DNA of 64,000 nt from Populus alba (taxonomy: Eukaryota > Streptophyta > Magnoliopsida > Malpighiales > Salicaceae): NCBI RefSeq assembly GCF_005239225.2, contig NC_133288.1:12778169-12842168 (forward strand), written 5' to 3'. Position numbers and translations under genes: made by a program. Position 1 is the first letter of the stretch; every line of letters begins with the position of its first letter. Under the pieces are notes generated by a model. The model was not told the DNA's origin. It made no database searches and saw only the letters and a list, made by a program, of their open reading frames with translations. Shown piece by piece: positions 45,341 through 56,800 of this stretch.

Positions 45341-46140
45341 TTCAATTCATGTTTGATTTGCAGCAACCTTTTGAGCATGATTTGACATTCATGGCATGAA
45401 CCTGTTAAGTAACCTTGTGCTTAACCAATCCTCGTTGTTTTTCTTCCTCACATAAGAGTGAGTATGCTTTCTTAATAGTTGATAAAGGTTGCATGAGCAT
45501 GATTTTCCCTCTAATAGCTAAATAGCTCTCATTTAATCCCATAAGAAACTAACCAAGTCTCATCTTTTCTTCATTGTTTGACAGTTGTTTCATTCCACCA
45601 CAAGTGCACTGAATAGCTGGATTGCTCATTTTTAATTCATCCCATAGTGGTTTTATCTTGGTGTAATATGCGAAGATGGAATCTTGATTTTGTTGCAATT
45701 CTACGATGGAATGTTGAACTTGATAATGATGAGAAAAATCATCTTGTGAGAATCATTCTTGTAGTTCCAACTAGATTTCAAAGGGGGTTTCAACATAGAG
45801 AACACTATTCGCAAGCTCTTGATTTAAAGAGTTGAGAATCCAAGAAAGAACCATATTATTGCATCGTTGCCATAACATGTATTTAGGATCAGATTCACCT
45901 GGTATAGGTATTGTTCCATTAATGAATTCCAACTTGTTTTTGACGCTGAGACTTATTAAAATAGAACATCTCCACATGGCATAGTTGGTTCAATCAAGAA
46001 CTTTCAGAACAAGAGTCATGCTTGGATGATCTAATGCGTGGATAAAAAAAGGATCAGATGGATTAATGGTTAAAAAGGTTATGTTTGGAAGGGTAGTATT
46101 TTTGTTTGTACTTGTTGAATCAGTACTATCCTCCATTGGA
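45341..46140 (-). pseudogene. Copia gag relic
   Basis: Short minus-strand fragments match copia gag layout: 45977-45771 includes MLWQRCNNMVLSWILNSL then NQELANSVLYVET, as in 'W-x-x-x-N-x-x-V-x-S-W-(I/L)-x-N-S-(I/V)'. Interrupted by stops. Confidence 0.65.
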
Positions 46141-46173
46141 GAATTTTGCAGAAGCTTGGTTTTAGAGTTTCAT

Positions 46174-46187
46174 GCACTCTGATACCA
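46174..46187 (-). other. tRNA-iMet primer-binding site of the older copia element
   Basis: The minus strand reads TGGTATCAGAGTGC directly after the 5' LTR. Confidence 0.9.
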
Positions 46188-46419
46188 TGAAAACTAGACG
46201 ATGAAAGGAATGAAGAGCTGTTTTATTAATTTCTCGTCTTAGTAGTGTTTACATCAATTATATATATACAAACATGTGCCTAGGAAGTAGGAGCTACAAG
46301 TGATTGAGTCCAACTCAATCATTTAATCTACACCAGCTAGAATTGTAGCAAATTGACTTCAACAACAGATCAACATCTTCTTATCTACAGCAGATCAACT
46401 TCAGCTTATCTTCTCAACA
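46188..46419 (-). repeat. 5' LTR of the older copia element
   Basis: Minus sense TGTTGAGAAGATAAGCTGAA ... GTCTAGTTTTCA, 232 bp. Confidence 0.9.
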
Positions 46420-46950
46420 ACAGCTTCAAGGAGTTTGAGGAATAACCGGCTATAATTCAATTCCTGACTAGCTGCCTGGTAGATAGGAATATATCAGGAT
46501 TAAGTTCTAGTAAATAGGGTACACAGAATTTTAAAGATCTTACATTAGAAAACATAGCGAACTTCATCAGCAGCAAGCTTTCTGCCAAAATAATTTAAAG
46601 GATCTTAAATTAGAGAACGCGGTGAGTTCAGCAGTAGGCTTTCAGCCAATATGCATGCCTCTAGGGTTTGAAAAGATTTCTTCAAATATTTAACGTCTGT
46701 TTCGAAATTGGCTCTGTATAGCCTCAACTCTTTAAAAAGAAAATGGGATATCAAGTAATGCCTTGAGAAACCGTTCTGCAGACCCTCGTTTGGAGATGTC
46801 ACCACTGTACTCTCGAAGTTTAATTACTTCCTCCTTGGTTGGGGCCATCGTTGCTAGAATTTCCAAAAGCTCAGCATCCCAGCTTTTTCGATTGCCTGTT
46901 GCACCCATACAGATATGTCGTGGAATTAGCAAACTACTGATCACAAGCAT
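46420..46950 (-). pseudogene. Formin FH2 domain pseudogene, 5' part
   Basis: The minus strand reads [40 protein letters not shown] and ALLDIPFSF (46886-46740), then after a frameshift LYRANFETDVKYLKKSFQTL and E (to 46659). An intron of 183 bp follows (46658-46476, GC...AG boundaries), and the next exon reads AASQELNYSRLFLKLLEA (46475-46420), where the copia LTR begins. The same exon resumes at 41706 with VLRTGNQM. The order and the exon junction inside TLE/AA fit plant class I formins. Upstream FH1 and membrane regions are not seen to 47250. Confidence 0.9.
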
Positions 46951-48029
46951 TACTTTCTATTTTGTTGTCTATAAGTCTCCATGGTAGCACCAATTTAAGC
47001 AATATTCCAGTGCAACTACAACTGCTGCATTCAACCTTGTTCTTTCTTTCACCTTTTGGGCATAGAGCTAAACGAAGTTAATCACCTTAAGGTAATAAAA
47101 ATCAGCTTATATCAGACTTTTGAGATGAATGAAAAATTAAAATACAAAAAAATATATTTTTCCCCTAAAGTTCCAATCAGCTGCAAGCAAGACAAGAAAT
47201 ACTGGATTGGAGATGTACTATACAATATGGTTTGGTGTTAAAATTAGCACCAGTATCTGTGATACTAATGGGTGTGCAATAAAATGCATGCATTACTTTT
47301 GGCATGAAAAATTAGGTTGATAAAAATTCAGTACTGTAATTATTTATACGTGGCATGGGTATAATAGTAATAATAGTAATTAAGTTTTCAACCATGTTAT
47401 TTCTCTAATATTTTATTTTTATTGTGCTACTTTGAAAGAAAAAACTCAAAGCTAGTTGCCAATTATGCCCCAAACAAGCCATGTTTCAATCTATAGAAAT
47501 AAAGATCTATAAAGGTAATATAAAAAAAGGTATTTTGTATTGATTTAATCTATATACATAGACAAAATGTTAAAACAATTTATCATGAAAGAATCCAAAA
47601 GACAATACATATCTATTTCACATATAATACTCTCTCCAAATATGTGTCTTAAAACATAAACTGAGAGAGATAGAAAGAAAATGATTTCTTATATTATGGA
47701 TATAAGATTCATAATATGTTCAATATTATGTATAAAACCAGATGTATCTTATACTTTGAGCATAATAAGTAGATAATAAATAACAATCCATGTAAGAGTC
47801 ATTAAAAAATAGTTAAAAATATTCTTAAATACTTAAAAAGAAATGTTTTTTTGGTCTATAGAGGAGATGAACTAGTAATTTATTATTATTTGGGTGCTAG
47901 TTTTTAATAAGATATTGAAAATAGTAAATTTATTTTGGTTATATATTACTCTAAATAATAGTGTTGTAAGTTGAAAGAGTTTCAAATAAGAAATCAAAGT
48001 ATATTCTACAATTACAGTAAAGTACACCT
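46951..48029. other. No supported gene
   Basis: AT-rich, with microORFs. Could hold intron or upstream remnants of the formin gene, but no FH1 polyproline stretch is visible. Confidence 0.35.
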
Positions 48030-48335
48030 TTGCATTTGAAAAGATAAACGAGATTATTTGGATTAAGAAGTTCATTACTGGATTAGGTGTGGTTCCTAAC
48101 ATTATTGATCCAATAGCCCTATATTATGATAACAATGAAGCCATTCCACAAGTAAAGAAATTAAAGTCTTACCAATGATCCAAAGATGTATTTAAACAAT
48201 TCTATTTGATTAGAGAATTATAAAAAGAAAGATGTAAAGATACAACAAGTACCTACTAAAACGAATCTTGTAAATCCTTTTACTAAGTTATTGTCCTCGC
48301 AAAAGCATTATTGTTAAGTAGAATGATATGACATT
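48030..48335 (+). pseudogene. Copia RNase H C-terminal relic
   Basis: The plus-strand frame reads IIWIKKFITGLGVVPNIIDP, IALYYDNNEAIPQVKKLKSY, a stop, then FKQFYLIREL and similar, matching the last part of copia RNase H in which 'C-D-N-N-x-A' and 'H-x-x-R-x-x-H-x-I-R-E' occur. The conserved CDNNGA is YDNNEA here and the histidine motif is lost. Directly followed by a purine-rich AAGTGGGAGAT and a long LTR. Confidence 0.75.
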
Positions 48336-48374
48336 TAATACATGAGTGGTTGGCTTTAGTACAAGTGGGAGATT

Positions 48375-49900
48375 ATTAGTATATGCATGGCATTAACTTT
48401 ATTCATGCATGTATATATTTAATTTATTAATAAAGACTTATTGATCTTTAATATTAATCAAATCTTTGATTAATGAATCTAGTATTTAATTAATGGATCT
48501 AGAGTAAAGATAAAGTTCTTGAGACAAAAATACTTTGCAAATGAAATTATAAAGTTGTTATAATTATGATATTTCTATTGCATCAAAGTATTGTTCTTAA
48601 GTGTTCATCGTCAATACTCTATTAAGACTAAATATTAATTATAGCTATTGAGAGGAGTACATATTAAGCTCATTTTTTTATTAAATCAAGCAGTTGTTCT
48701 CATAAATTGAGGTATGAGAGATACTTGAAACTAATATGTAAGTATTTGTTAAATGAACTGACCCGTATGAGAATTTCATATACAGAGATAATTTGTGTTT
48801 ATGAAAAGGCTTACATGACGGTTATGTAAGTGATCCTTAGACTTAATATTACTAAGTTATCTTATATAAAGAGTGTTATATTTTGATCCTGCTACATGCT
48901 CTAATCAAAGGTAAGAAATGAACAAATATTAGATATAACATGAACAATATGAAGGTATTTAAGTAATCAAGATAGGATTCATCATTTTAGGTTAAATGAA
49001 GGAAATATTTTATTTGTTCTCAAATAGTATTGATTATAAATCCTTGCATAAGATGGAATAAGATTTGAAATATACATCAATCGATGACTATGGTGTTGAA
49101 AACAAATATGATTTGACATCATAGACATTCTTCATGCTGTAATGTCTAAATCAGAACATTATTATTGAAAAAATAATAATTACACTAAAAGCTGGTCATT
49201 TAAAAGTCAAGTCAAATCATTTATGACTTTTCTAATATTTGAAGGATCATGACACGTTGCTATAATTTATACTTGATCTTCAAATATAAATCAATCGATT
49301 GTTAAATTGATAATAGATTAATTTATTTATTTTTATTTTATTTAAGATTATGATTTATATTTAGACCAATTTATTAGAAAAACCTAAAGTTACACACACA
49401 TAAGAATCAATTATAAAAAATTAAATAGGATGATTAATCAAGTATGACTTGATTATAAATAAATTTAAAAATTAAAAATTAGAATGTAATTAATACATGA
49501 GATTACACTTCTAGACCTATAAACAATCAAATAAAATTTTGATTGAATAAATTTTTAAAATTATCCTAAAATAATATATGTTATATTATTTATTTAAAAG
49601 ATAAATTGACATTTTATCATTTATAGAACTTTTTAGATTTTTCTATAAATAGAATGTTATGCATCTTATTTTATGTGATGAAAAAAAATGAGTAAAGTAC
49701 AACACGTAAACATCTAAGACACAAAAAAAATCTAATACTATAAGGTATAGTAATCTTTTTTTTTTTAAGGATTTAGAAGATTTCATTACTTATATTTCAT
49801 ATAGATTACTATTTAAAAAAAATCTAATTTTCAAGTAATCTTTGTATAAACCGTAAACATCCTAAATTTATCTATCAAATTCCTTGAAATTCTAAACAAA
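48375..49900 (+). repeat. Long copia LTR, plus orientation
   Basis: Begins after AAGTGGGAGATTATTAG, and its first 650 bp match 31200-30560 in reverse. A TATAAATAG promoter-like box lies at about 49644-49655. The right end is not defined by a second copy, so 49900 is an estimate. Confidence 0.65.
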
Positions 49901-51240
49901 ATTAAATTTATTATTTTTAGAGTATTTATATATTTTGAAAAAATCAACAATTCAAGCCGGTGAATTATATTTGTTAATTAATAATTAATTACCCATTTTC
50001 CTTTTCTTGCATTTTCACTTACTGTAAATAATCTAAGCCACCAAACAGAACACACAAAGAATGCAGCCATTTAAGCTAGAAATCAAACAAAAATCAGTGC
50101 GTCAAAATACAATCCACAATTATCATATTTAGCAGAGCCGGAGAGAGAGAGAGAGAGAGAGAGAGAGACGTACAGAAATGGAGCTGTGGAGGTTGAAAAA
50201 TTGACAGTGTAATTTGTTTGTGAGCAATGGCGTAAGCTTCAGATCTGTGTCTTTTAAAAAGGAAAAGAGGGTTTTAGAGCACAGATATAGCATAAATCAA
50301 AAAAGGGAAAAAAATCTAAAACATCCAAAAATCAAAAGAGAGAGCAGGAGGAAGAGAGGGGGGGATTTACGTGCAGTGAAGTTTGAAGTCTTCACTGGTA
50401 AGAATATGAGCTCCAAGGCATTCGAGAAGAGAGGCAGGGAAGAGGAAGGGAACAGGCCGTGTAAAATATTACTGAAAATATTTTACTTTTACTTGTGTTT
50501 TTTTAGTAGAAACAAACACTGTAAAACACGTAAAATATTTACCCGAAACAAACGTGTTCTTGCTGTCTTAACTCTTACCATTAAACAAAACCTCTCAAAT
50601 TATTTTGGCACAATTCTTAAAAAGACTGAAACGGAAAATTCACGAAAAAGAATTGATTGAGCATGAAATAACAGCACTACTTTTTAACAGCATCGCTTGT
50701 AGATTCGTGGCTTCTCTAGCCTCCAGGGACCGAGTCTATGCTTCTCTCTCTACTACATACACGGTTAAATGAAAAGACAGCCACTGACAACCACCAGCGG
50801 CTACGTCGGAAACAGTAACTATGACGGCTTCCGAATACCACGTGGAATCAGTACATTGAAAATAAAGAAAAACAACAGAGGAGAGAGAGAGAGATTGATC
50901 ACGAGTGTGAAATGAAACAAAAGTCAAGGCTTGGGGCCAAAGATTCTACGTTAGATACGGGACGTTGACAGGACCCTCTTCTCCTATTTTATCTGACCTG
51001 ATCTCATCCTGAAGAACCCTGAGTCCTGACCCTAGCTATTCTAGCTAGCTGAGATATCGACCGTAGCTTCCAGGCTTGTACGGACGGCTTAACATGCCTC
51101 GCGTCTTGTCGTCTTCTGTTGAACAAGTATTGCTCTAGCAATTGAAATGCTGCAACGACAGGATATTTTTCCTTTCTAACATGCTTTGTCAAGATTTTTA
51201 ATAAAATAGCACTGATCAAAAAAATATATTTAAAAATTAA
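49901..51240. other. Gene-like, less AT-rich region without a recognised gene
   Basis: Non-repetitive sequence with a (GA)n tract and CG-containing stretches at 50700-51130 that resemble a plant promoter or leader. The 148-codon ORF at 50214-50660 is Lys/Arg-rich low complexity and is not supported. No splice-linked coding sequence was found on either strand. Confidence 0.35.
50142..50168 (+). repeat. (GA)n microsatellite
   Basis: GA repeated 13 times. On the minus strand it would be a (CT)n leader tract. Confidence 0.9.
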
Positions 51241-51849
51241 TACAGAGGGTGGTGACTAGCAATACGCTACTAGGAATCGCGGCTTTATGTTCTCATGTCC
51301 TAGAAAAGAAAAAAAAAGAATTTAAAAACAATCAAGAGAAAACAAATGCAAATAAATCTTTGTTTGTTGGTCCTACACAACCACACAAACCTAGAAAAAA
51401 AAAACAATCAAGAGAAGACGAAAAGATAAATAACCTAGAAAACAGGGAATACCATGGAAGTTCTCTGATGCTAGGAAGAATCGGTGCATGCTTTAGAAAA
51501 GGTGGTGTTGATTTTCTCAGATTATTCGATTTAGTCTTTCCTTCTCATCCTTCTTTCCTTTTTCTCAGCAGTCTATATCACGCCTATCCTTTCTGACTTC
51601 ATTCTTAATATTGTGCTTTTGGGAGAAAATTCTATTTTGTAAAAAAAAAAAATTACGATGGTATTACTTCGAAAATGTTTGTTTACGTTGTAATTTTAGC
51701 ATTTAAACGCAAACTGTGTAAATATCATGTTTGAATACCCAAAAAAAAACACTTGCCTGTTTTGTGAGACCCATGTATTTTGGATTGAAACCGCCGGTTC
51801 CCACAAAGTAGTTGAGAGCTGCTTCTTCTCATGTCTGTCAGGGGAATTA
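51241..51849. other. No supported gene
   Basis: The ORF at 51249-51596 is Lys-rich and lacks motifs. Confidence 0.35.
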
Positions 51850-51960
51850 TTTGAGCACTGTTCACGTGAATAGTATCATGAATCTAAATATTTGGCAGTG
51901 TTTACGTGAACAGTGTCTCCACTGTTCATTAGACCGCGTCCGACCTAGTAAAAAAAATTT
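51850..51960 (-). repeat. Retroelement LTR piece with nested inverted repeats
   Basis: GCACTGTTCACGTGAATAG and GTTTACGTGAACAGTG flank a short spacer, followed by TCTCCACTGTTCA. Read in reverse (ACTAGGTCGGACGCGGTCTA, then GAACAGTGGAGAC) it matches the start of the LTR-like segment at 7105-7215. Confidence 0.55.
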
Positions 51961-52254
51961 ATTTTTTATTGTATTTTACTTGAAAAACTAGTGTTTAGTA
52001 TTAGTTAATAACACTACATATATTAGAAGAACATCACATGTTGACATAGCATTTATGGAATTTGATCGCAATTTCAATTTTGTTTATGATATATTTGACC
52101 TTATTTGTTGCACGCTCAAAAAACCATGAAAACTATAGTTCTTATCAAATGAATTTCATACGTGATAAAATTGTAGATAAGTTAATGGAATAATAAAAAA
52201 TATTTGATATAAAGTATTATTTATTTAATGATGTAATAATGATAGTTAAATCTA

Positions 52255-52500
52255 CAGTATTTAAATTAAAAACCATCAATATTAAAATATATATATTTTT
52301 AATTATTTTATAACCTCAATTTGAAAAGTATGTTTAACCAAACACATTAAACTACTTTTTATTCAACCTCAATTTCAACCACAGTTTTAACCAAACATAT
52401 ATAAATACCAAACCAACCTCAAATAAAAGTAATTTTTTATAAAATAACTTTTTTCAAACCACAACAAAAAAAACTATCACAATACCAAACACACTCAAAT
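52255..52500 (-). repeat. Interspersed non-coding repeat, copy C
   Basis: Minus sense GAGTGTGTTTGGTATTGTGA ... GTTGTGGTTTGAAAAAAG with internal GTTTGGTTAAA duplicates. Related to the repeat at 1140-1390. Confidence 0.4.
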
Positions 52501-52879
52501 GGAATCAACAAACTAGGCAGATTTGTTCATCATATCCTTTGGAATCATGTATTTATGTCTGCTAATCACTTTTGTTGTGTTATTATTTTGGTAATTTGAC
52601 CCAAATACCAGACCTTCTAATTTGTTCCACCCTTTTTATTAATGATAGATCCTTTCTTGAAATCCAGGATTCCAGTACTACTAATATATCCTTTCTTAAA
52701 GTCGAGATTACAGTATGTTTTTGTTAAAACCGTGAATTCTAATATTATCTTTGTTGAACTTTTTTATTTTTTAAATATCTTTTTTAGTATCTTATTTTAT
52801 CAAAACTTTTAACAAACAATGTAAAGAAAAACACTCTTAGCAACATGAAATTTTATAAAATTAGACTAGATAGGAGGTT
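52501..52879. other. No supported feature
   Basis: AT-rich spacer before the tandem-repeat field. Confidence 0.35.
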
Positions 52880-53404
52880 CTTATTTCACTGCAAGCCAGG
52901 TCAATTTTAATAACATAAAAAAGATATTTAAACATCACATACAAAAATTGTATAACCGAGTTATATACATTATTAGATCTAATAAGATGGTTTAATTTAA
53001 TTATATGATTAAAAAAAAAGTAATAATAGTAAATGTACCAGATCTAAAGAGAAAATAATAATCATGACCCATAAAAAAAAATGATTGCTAAAAGAAGAAA
53101 CATTTGGAAACTGAATTCCAAGTTAATTAAATGTTAAAGGAGTAAAATAAAAATTTTTTTGAAAAAATGACAAATAATTATGAATCAATCTTAGTTGGCA
53201 TGACAAACTCATGACCCTAGTCTCAAGGCCAAGTCATCCTCATAAAAAATAAATAAAAAATAATATAGAAACTTATTTTTTAATAAACTCAATGTTGAAT
53301 GATAAAATCAAAGAAGAAAATCGATGCAAAAAATATATATAAAAAAGATCGATATCAATTTGAGTTAACATTCATATCTTTGACCCGGGTCATGAGACCA
53401 AAAA

Positions 53405-55009
53405 TCAAGGTTGTTAAAAACATATTTTTGACACAGCATGGAAAATGCAAAATAAACTCGGATCGTAAAATCATAAAATTGTAAGGAATTTTAAAATACG
53501 TTAAAAAAATTCATGCTTCAAATAAAAATTCATACATAGTTCACACATCTTAAAGTACATGCTTCAAATAAAAAAAAGTACCATAATACATGTGTTATAA
53601 TAATAATGCAGCCAGTAATGGGGACATTTGTAAGGTTAAAACAAATGACCAGTAAACTGCAAATGATTCATGCATCTAGTATTATCCAAAACATAGTGCA
53701 TCAGCAATTTGAAGATAATTATAAAAATTGTAGTGACAATTTAGAATACTATAATCATGACCAATAATATAAATCCCCTAAGCAGAGTGCATTTAGACTA
53801 TAATCATGTTGCACCACCGAAATCTGGGCAAGAAAAAGAAGATATCCTCTCCAGTCAACAAGCTCAACTATAAATAAATATAATTTAACACTCAAACTAT
53901 AGTTTAAGAAGTAAACTATTAGCCATAAACTGCAAATCTAGTTCCATCAATCATAGCTTATTCACAAAGCAGAACCATCAAGTTAAACAAGCCCCCTGGT
54001 CTATCAAAATTTCTTTCTGATTTCTTCCCACAAAATCAACATAAAATAATAAAAAAAAAACCCATAAAATTTTTCAAATTTCTTCCCGATTTGAATAATT
54101 TCATGTTGCATATATTTTTTCTTATCACAATCTACTTCTAGTCTATCAAATCTAAACTTTCATCACCTTAAATCATTAGTAAACCAAACTGATGTTAAGC
54201 ACAATAATTTATCAAGAAATTAACTAAATTTAGTTCAACTAATTAGCATATAACAATAAAAAGGTGACATCTTTTTTTACCAAAACTTTCTCAGCAACCA
54301 ACAAAATAACATTCTAAATGGAACTTACAGTGTAGAGTGTAGAATGTAGAAAAAGCCATTGATGATGGAAAAAACAAAGACCGTTGTTAATGAAAAGTTA
54401 ACAATCTCTGAACTCTGAAGATTGAAGAGTGCTGCTGTTGTTAATGAAGAGGAAGCCATGAGGCGTGAGTCAGTGTTTGGCAGGCGTGAGCTGTTACCAG
54501 GAGAGCACTGCTACCTGCCATTATTGATGAAGAGGAAAAGGAAGAGGAAGAGGAAGTCGTGAGGCGTGCGTTGGTACCGGAACAACGTTGTCATTGTTGA
54601 TGAAGAGGAAGAGGAAGTAGTCTCAGTGTTAGGCCGTGAGTTGTTAATAGAGAAAGAGATTAGATTTAGGGATTTAGAATTTCAAGCTTAGGGATTTAGA
54701 TTTTGTTTGTTCTGTGTAGATTGTGTGAGTATCAGCAGCTGAAAAAGATGAAAGAATGCATAAATCACAATAGCCAATGGCCCAATAGCCACTGGACAGT
54801 TGGAAAGTAGAGGCAAAGGTTACAGACAATACATGTTTTTTGCCAAAATCGTTAAAACCATCCTCAAATCGCGTTTTTACGCGATTTCACCTCTTTTTAA
54901 CAATTTCACCCATTTTTGAGTTTTTTGAACGATTTAGCACGTTAAACCTACATTGACTCCTAAAATCATATGATTTTACGAGTCAAATCGTGATTTTAAC
55001 AACCTTGAT
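53405..55009. mobile_element. 1.6-kb element with 16-bp terminal inverted repeats
   Basis: Starts ATCAAGGTTGTTAAAA and ends TTTTAACAACCTTGAT, perfect 16-bp inverted termini. Subterminal sequence on the right holds nested palindromes (AAATCATATGATTTTACGAG, ATCGCGTTTTTACGCGAT). No transposase ORF. It sits inside the tandem-repeat field, whose units resume on both sides. No clear target duplication (flanks CCAAAA and CGAAAT), so the superfamily is not assigned. Confidence 0.7.
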
Positions 55010-55488
55010 CGAAATCACCACATTAAAAAAAAAATTACGAAGCTCAATTCTCAATAATCCAATGTTGAAGGATGAACTTCAAAAAAGAAAATCAATTTCA
55101 AAAATAGATCCAGAGTAAAGAAAAAAGCAATGAAAAGAATCAAAATCAAATTTGATGTAAAAATAAAATTATGTAAAAGCCTCGAGCCAATCTGAGTTAG
55201 CATATAAAATTTATGACCAGGTCGTGAGGTTAGGTTATCATCAAAAACAAATAATAAAAAAAAAACTCAATCTTTAATAAACTCAATATTGAAAAAAAAT
55301 ATATCAATATAAAAAAAAAATTAAAAAAAGAATCGATTGCAATATGGGTTAACATTTCTTACCCATGACTTTAATCATGAGACGAAAGATCATCACACCA
55401 AAAAATATTACGAAGTTTAGTTTTTAATCAATCTAATGTTGAATGATAAAGTTAAAAAACAAAAATCAATTTCAAAAAAGGATCCAAC

Positions 55489-55490
<2 letters not shown>

Positions 55491-55523
<33 letters not shown>
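55491..55523 (+). repeat. Poly-A tract
   Basis: About 33 A residues at the edge of the tandem-repeat field. The Phe-rich ORF on the minus strand at 55417-55638 is its translation and is not a gene. Confidence 0.85.
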
Positions 55524-55525
<2 letters not shown>

Positions 55526-55640
55526 TGAACAATATAAATTCGAAAAGATGGAACCCAATACCCTTTTTCTCTAGTCTTTTTCCATATTGGATAACTAGTA
55601 TTAACCTTTCTATCAACTCTTCTATCAATTATGATCACAC

Positions 55641-56229
55641 CATGGCACTTCCAAGATTGTTTTATTAATTTGAGAAAATCCCTTGAGACTCTGAACTCTT
55701 CATAAAACTATGTCAAAATGGTGATTCTCAGAATGAACTGTTCAAATACTAGCTATCATAAACTATGTTAGAGTAAGAACTAATGTAGCATTAAGATCCT
55801 ATAAATTAACAAGATTTATAAGTAATCATCGTAGTATGCAATATAGGATTAGAAGTAGGCATATTATATTCTCCAATAAAATAGATATTTACTTAGGCTC
55901 AAAAAAATCAAATCCCAAGTATTCCTTCCTAAATCTTTTAGTGGATACTTAGCAAATTTCTCTAACTTTAAGTATAAATGCCACATTGTATCAAATAAAC
56001 TTGATATATTCTCTATCATTGTCTCGAATAAACAAAAAAAAACTATAAGCAGCATCTCAAATGGCCTTTTCATGCTTTTCTACAATGATTCAAAGATGAA
56101 AATACCTCTACTAATATTGCATCTAATGGAGTAATTTTAAGAGAAACCATATTCTTAAACACATTCGCTACCTTGAAGTCAATCATTCCTTCTACTTATA
56201 GGAAAAGCCAAAATCCTCAAACGAGTCTC
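55641..56229 (-). other. Possible continuation of a decayed coding sequence
   Basis: Minus-strand frames include LEKFAKYPLKDLGRN and WDLIFLSLSKYLF (56073-55864) with many stops. It adjoins the unidentified relic at 56230-56800 and could be its C-terminal part, but this is weak. Confidence 0.25.
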
Positions 56230-56800
56230 ATTTTCTTTGTCATTCAATCTCTTTTTATATACGGGTTTCAACGTGTTTAAAAACCAACCTTGACTAAAAC
56301 CTCATTTAGTCATTTTTTCACCCATTACCTTACGATCTATCTTGGTCAACCATGGATAATTTGATGAATCTTGCTCTTTTGATGTATAAATGTACACCAA
56401 GTCTAATTTTTAACAATCTGAAAGACAATCATACCCCTTGAGAGTAGGGGTCATGTCTACAATATCGAAGGTTAAATATTTATATTTTAGGTCCCAAAAC
56501 CCTATCATAGTTTGGAAACATGATGGTTATATCCATATTTTGAGAAGTTAGGCTATATCTCCATATATTTTTTAGAAGTCAATATGATCTTATAAGGATA
56601 ACGTCTTCTAAATCCAATAGTTGACTAAAATAAGACACCATGTCTTCTCTCTTTACTCGTTCTAGTAATTTAGAATCAAATCTTATCAATAAGCAATCCC
56701 TTTAATCATATTGTCCTTTCTCTAACCTAATTCTCATTTCCTTAATGGTAACCTCAATATGCCCAAACATATCACATTTTTTATGGGGATCAGTGGAGAA
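56230..56800 (-). pseudogene. Unidentified decayed protein-coding sequence of about 190 codons
   Basis: One minus-strand frame (with a single shift near 56440) carries dense protein-like text: DPHKKCDMFGHIEVTIKEMR, LEKGQYD, a stop, RDCLLIRFDSKLLERVKRED, MVSYFSQLLDLEDVILIRSY, a stop, NIWRYSLTSQNMDITIMFPN, YDRVLGPKI, then DLVYIYTSKEQDSSNYPWLT and KIDRKVMGEKMTK. Only about five stops occur in 190 codons while other frames are full of them. I cannot assign a family; a retroelement or pararetrovirus-type structural or movement protein is possible. No catalytic motif is visible. Confidence 0.5.

Larger units (their letters stand above)
41707..46419 (-). mobile_element. Older Ty1/copia retrotransposon inserted in the formin FH2 exon
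   Basis: LTRs at 41707-41944 and 46188-46419 are TG...CA in the minus sense. Flanking 5-mers ACAGT (41702-41706) and ACAGC (46420-46424) are a target duplication with one later change. The PBS is beside the right LTR and a purine-rich tract (CTCCAACTTGAAGGGAG on the minus strand) beside the left. The LTRs differ at roughly one base in ten by eye, so it is much older than the 35.6-kb element. The polyprotein is fragmented throughout. Confidence 0.92.
52880..55640 (+). repeat. Degenerate tandem-repeat field (satellite-like)
   Basis: Diverged units of roughly 170-220 bp share the order GAGTTAACAT...GACC(C/G)GGTCATGAGACC, then ATTACGAAGCTCAATT, then AATAAACTCAATGTTGAATG and GATAAA...AAAATCAATTTCAAAAA. 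At least four units can be traced (52890-53400, 55010-55220, 55220-55400, 55400-55520). A 1.6-kb element interrupts the field. A related copy is at 12850-13480. Non-coding. Confidence 0.65.

Noticed and set aside
50214..50660. 148-codon Lys/Arg-rich ORF
   Set aside because: A-rich low complexity, no motif, and no neighbouring exon or homologous pattern.
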